A DNA stretch of 64,000 nucleotides from contig NZ_CP040058.1 of NCBI RefSeq assembly GCF_005280655.1, positions 1,898,001-1,962,000 on the forward strand, in the 5' to 3' direction. Both the position numbers and the translations under genes were made by a program. Below, piece after piece: positions 61,112 through 64,000 of this stretch. The notes below the pieces were generated by a model. It saw only the letters and a list, made by a program, of their open reading frames with translations, did no database searches and was not told the DNA's origin. Source of the stretch: Anaerostipes rhamnosivorans (GTDB lineage Bacteria; Bacillota; Clostridia; Lachnospirales; Lachnospiraceae). Numbering within the stretch: the first letter of the stretch is position 1; every line of letters begins with the position of its first letter.

Positions 61112-61741
61112 TCACTGGAAGGTTCCCTTACCACCTAGTATTCTAATCTTATCCCCCTCAACCAATAATGCCTGGTTGTCATTTATCACTTTTAAATCCA
61201 ACTCCTCGGAATAGTTATTGATAATCTCTTCTACCGCCTTTTTGAACTCCCGGTTCTGGTAATGGGGCACAACATAAAAGCCAGTCACGCTTAATCCCGA
61301 AGAATTCTGCAATTCCGGTGCCTTTTCTTTATGGTCCATTCGGGCTGAATACTCAATATCAGGGGCTGTTGCGATGGCCCCGGCAGACTCACCGATATAG
61401 AACTTCCCTTTTTCTATTTCACTTACCAGCAGCCTGTCCGCACCGGTCCTTTTTAATTCCTGCATCAAGAAAAAGGTATTGCCTCCGGTTACATAAATAT
61501 AATCGTTCTTCTCTAACTTGTCTTTTATCGTGTCATAAGATGCGGTAGAAACTTCAAGTTCATCAACGGACAATCCCAGTCTCTTTAATCTCCATTTCCC
61601 AATTTTCACAAAGAACCCTAATGGCTCAACTTTACTGGCCGTGGGAATATAGGTTACTGTTTTGTTTTTTAGATCAGGTTCGATTGTTTTTAAGATATTG
61701 GCAACGTTTTGGAACATAGAGACTAACATCATCCTTTTCAT
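61112..61741 (-). CDS. Peptidase S51 (peptidase E-like) family protein
   Basis: A 209-residue protein of the class I glutamine-amidotransferase fold. 'YIYVTGGNTFFLMQELKRTG' and 'GKFYIGESAGAIATAPDIEY' (nucleophilic serine in GESAGA, near residue 125) are the S51 signatures; 'VTGFYVVPHYQNREF' carries the histidine. Classic peptidase E cleaves Asp-X dipeptides; the substrate here is unknown. The start follows GGAGGGGAG; a longer frame to 61813 overlaps the pseudogene upstream. Confidence 0.85.
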   Translation of the reverse strand: MKRMMLVSMFQNVANILKTIEPDLKNKTVTYIPTASKVEPLGFFVKIGKWRLKRLGLSVDELEVSTASYDTIKDKLEKNDYIYVTGGNTFFLMQELKRTGADRLLVSEIEKGKFYIGESAGAIATAPDIEYSARMDHKEKAPELQNSSGLSVTGFYVVPHYQNREFKKAVEEIINNYSEELDLKVINDNQALLVEGDKIRILGGKGTFQ

Positions 61742-61742
61742 T

Positions 61743-62299
61743 TTATCTCCCCTCCTCCGTTCTTGGCTTTTGAAACAGAAAATTATTGACTCTCTCTGTG
61801 ACCCATATTTCATCGTCCGTGATCTTTAGGTTATAACCCGCAATCACATCATGGTCAAATCTGTTCAGAATGTCTTCAAATCCCCATGCAGTTTCCCGCT
61901 TTTTCGGAAAGCGGATGCTTGTTTCAAATCCATCTATATAGTGAAGCCCTGCCGCTTCCCCTATCTCTTCCCACTCTCGTTTTGTATAAAACTTTATGTG
62001 TCCGTCCTTTTTCATCTGCATGTATGCATCCACAAACCGTTCTGCATCATTTTCATTTGGTGCAGGATCCGCAACAAAACATCGGAAAGTGATGCAATGC
62101 ATAACGGCTGATAACCGGTACCTGTACCCAGATCAAGGATCTTCCTGCCTGGTCTGACTTCCAAGAAATCCAAGATGAGCTTCAAGTGCTTTTCATCCTG
62201 TGTCTGGTTGTTATAAAAGTTTTCCGCCTGAAAGCTCTCTTCAAATCCTCCTCTTGTTTTATTGATGCTGTCTTCTATGTCATTGCTTATAATCCTCAT
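61743..62299 (-). pseudogene. SAM-dependent methyltransferase, internally deleted and frameshifted
   Basis: The N-terminal part (62299 to about 62100) reads 'KLILDFLEVRPGRKILDLGTGTGYQP', a motif I of a methyltransferase. It then changes frame, and the C-terminal part (to 61743) reads 'VADPAPNENDAERFVDAYMQMKKDGHIKFYTKREWEEIGEAAGL', the end of such a protein. The central strands, about 80-100 residues in relatives, are missing. The two parts do not share a frame. Confidence 0.78.
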
Positions 62300-62345
62300 T
62301 ATCCTTTATTATAATCAAACCAACCATGGAAAACAATAAGACAGA

Positions 62346-62930
62346 CTATAACAGCTGATAAAAGAAGCCGTGTTTTGTACACTGCCAGATCAGCATTCCA
62401 TGTCCCACCGCAGGAATCCTTGTCTGGAGATCCCATTCGGGGTACAGCTTCTTTAGTATGATACTGTCTCCCGTAAGCAGTGCAGTAAATGAGATATAAT
62501 GTTCTCTGGTCATTTCATGCTCCGATGAAATATAATAGTCATTTTCTATCATTTCCACCGTAAGCTGTTCATCCTTGGCTGCCTTTTTCGGCTGAGCTGC
62601 CTTTAGTTTTTTGCCGCAGCAGGTGATCCCGCTGTCAGTCATAGCTGTTATCAAGTTACCGCAGTCCGGGCAGACATAAAACTTCATTTTTTTCATATTT
62701 CCTCCTAAAATATCATTGGCGGACAGATCCCCTGAAAGCAGCTTCTCCAAATCAATTCCAAACAGTTCTGATAATTTAGGAAGTAGAGACACATCCGGGC
62801 ATCCAAGGCCTCTCTCCCATTTTGAAACTGTTTTATCGCTGATATTCATACAGTCCGCCAGCTGTAATTGTGTCAGCTGTCTTTCTTTTCTCAATTCACA
62901 GATCAATCTGCCTATTTTTTTATTATCCAT
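62346..62930 (-). CDS. XRE regulator fused to a superoxide-reductase-like (desulfoferrodoxin) domain
   Basis: A 194-residue protein. Residues 1-65 are an XRE helix-turn-helix ('RLICELRKERQLTQLQLADCMNISDKTVSKWERGLGCPDVSLLPKLSELFGIDLEKLL'). Then comes a zinc-ribbon-like piece ('VCPDCGNLITAMTDSGITCCGKKL') and a C-terminal neelaredoxin-like part ('EHEMTREHYISF' and 'MLIWQCTKHGFFYQ') with the His and CxxH positions of the iron site. It may sense superoxide, oxygen or iron. The ATG at 62930 follows GAGGTGAG. Confidence 0.82.
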   Translation of the reverse strand: MDNKKIGRLICELRKERQLTQLQLADCMNISDKTVSKWERGLGCPDVSLLPKLSELFGIDLEKLLSGDLSANDILGGNMKKMKFYVCPDCGNLITAMTDSGITCCGKKLKAAQPKKAAKDEQLTVEMIENDYYISSEHEMTREHYISFTALLTGDSIILKKLYPEWDLQTRIPAVGHGMLIWQCTKHGFFYQLL

Positions 62931-63071
62931 CTTTCTCACCTCATTTGTCATTATAAAAACCCCAGCATAAAAACACAATCAACGCTCCGTAGAGTTTACG
63001 ACAAAACTCATTTGCTACGAAAAAAATCCGGTATAACCGGATTTTAAATGACAGCCTGCTATATTTCTGTT

Positions 63072-63902
63072 TTAATATCTTTTCTTAGCCACATAGCGGT
63101 CGACTGCAAAGCAGATCATTGACAATATGACCAGCGAAATAACATTGACCGCATCGCTGATCATATCTGACGTATAATCTTTCAAGAAATAGGATGTCAA
63201 ATGATTAATTGTCAGGCTCACAGCAATGGCCAACAAAAATAAACCTCCGAACGCACCCCACAATCTGTGTTTTAATTGATAAAACAGAAAGTACATACAC
63301 CAAATTCCTGCTAAAGAGACTCCTGAAACAGCAGAACCTAATGTATACACCAGAGGAAGATTTAAAATCTGCCCTAAAACAAACAGATAAATGAATATCG
63401 TAACGCTGAGTACATAAAGTGTCATCTTTATACAGCCCTGTTTCGCCTTTAATAAAGGCAATAAAAGCAGCCAGCTGAATACGAGGGAGGCAGTGACAAC
63501 CAAAGACCATGTCAGCCTTCCTGTAATATAGAAATCACAGATAAAACAGATAAAAACCGTTAACAAAAACGTCACGGAGCAAAAAATCAATACCCCCATC
63601 TTAATCTTTTCCAATCTATTTTTACTCGTTCGATCCGAATATTCCAGTGCTTCTTCAATAATAGTCTCAGTTTTTTTACTGGGAGGTTCGCTATCTTTAC
63701 ATCCGTTTAACAATTCACTGGCTGAAACTCCTAAGATCCTTGCCAATGGTATGATCAATGAGATATCCGGACAGCTTAATCCCCTCTCCCATTTGGATAT
63801 TGCCTTATCCGTAATATTCAACTGCTCTCCCAACTCCTTTTGGGTCAGATTATTTTCTTTTCTTAATTGTTGAATAAACGTGCCTATTTTTTGTTCCTTC
63901 AT
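63072..63902 (-). CDS. XRE regulator with C-terminal membrane domain
   Basis: A 276-residue protein. Residues 1-70 are an XRE helix-turn-helix ('FIQQLRKENNLTQKELGEQLNITDKAISKWERGLSCPDISLIIPLARILGVSASELLNG'). After a polar linker there are about six to seven hydrophobic helices (from about residue 100 to 265). It is a membrane-bound regulator of a kind frequent in Firmicutes. Its layout recalls the split regulator at 6226/13455, which also has a C-terminal membrane part. Confidence 0.82.
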   Translation of the reverse strand: MKEQKIGTFIQQLRKENNLTQKELGEQLNITDKAISKWERGLSCPDISLIIPLARILGVSASELLNGCKDSEPPSKKTETIIEEALEYSDRTSKNRLEKIKMGVLIFCSVTFLLTVFICFICDFYITGRLTWSLVVTASLVFSWLLLLPLLKAKQGCIKMTLYVLSVTIFIYLFVLGQILNLPLVYTLGSAVSGVSLAGIWCMYFLFYQLKHRLWGAFGGLFLLAIAVSLTINHLTSYFLKDYTSDMISDAVNVISLVILSMICFAVDRYVAKKRY

Positions 63903-64000
63903 TTTTATGTACCGCCTTTTAGTTTTTATTTCCAGAGACCTGAGACAATCAAACTATATCAGCAAATCACAAAAGGCACAACCGCCCATGGGTTTATAAA

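Overview
The window looks like chromosome of an anaerobic Firmicute, most probably a gut Clostridia of the Lachnospiraceae type. The basis is the gene content: a complete-looking anaerobic (CbiD/CbiG type) corrin pathway, a trimeric HydABC/Hnd-type [FeFe] hydrogenase, many XRE, TetR and MarR regulators, and Clostridia-typical small families (DUF6465, DUF3781). Genus and species cannot be fixed from the sequence alone. No tRNA, rRNA or CRISPR array was seen.

Layout. 1-4405: two TetR/MATE efflux units and a divergent MarR/TauE unit, with clear operators and consensus promoters. 4406-6225: an AT-rich stretch with decayed coding sequence, a methyltransferase and a small membrane protein. 6226-13931: an XRE regulator gene cut in two by a mobilizable element of about 7.1 kb. 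The element carries a DfrF-like trimethoprim-insensitive dihydrofolate reductase, a DinB-like protein, a RibD-type reductase, a Tn916/ICEBs1-like oriT, a MobT relaxase, an array of about nine degenerate repeats, a TnpW-like protein and a TnpX-type serine recombinase. The two halves of the host gene join in frame through a shared GGGAAAC core.

13976-34124 (all minus strand): one long run of tetrapyrrole and cobalamin genes, transcribed hemA-sirC-hemC-hemB-hemL-cbiD-cbiL-cbiF-cbiG-cbiH-cbiJET-cbiA-cobT-cobU-cobS-cobU-like-cobC-cbiB-cobD-cbiP-cbiC. Genes are mostly overlapping or a few bases apart. It makes the corrin ring from glutamyl-tRNA and then attaches the lower ligand. The uroporphyrinogen-III synthase/methyltransferase and a dedicated cobalt chelatase are missing from the window.

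34599-48593: accessory and housekeeping genes. These are a GGDEF-EAL signalling protein, a divergent Fic-like protein, an ECF-like sigma factor, a DUF2461 protein, a Vat-like acetyltransferase, a cadmium/zinc-type ATPase operon (ArsR, separate HMA protein, P-type ATPase), DJ-1, DUF3781, an SDR, DUF6465 and a large membrane-anchored DEAD/DEAH helicase. 48730-54377: a carbohydrate operon (GPH symporter, two TIM-barrel isomerases, a Gfo/Idh/MocA oxidoreductase) with a divergent AraC regulator. 54479-56290: a GGDEF protein and a V4R protein in tandem. 56624-60682: the hydrogenase operon. 61112-63902: a peptidase E-like protein, a deleted methyltransferase pseudogene and two XRE regulators, one fused to a superoxide-reductase-like domain. 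An intergenic repeat of about 120-175 bp, ending in a TTCCATAGG/CCTATGGAA hairpin, occurs three times (near 37.5, 43.0 and 60.9 kb).
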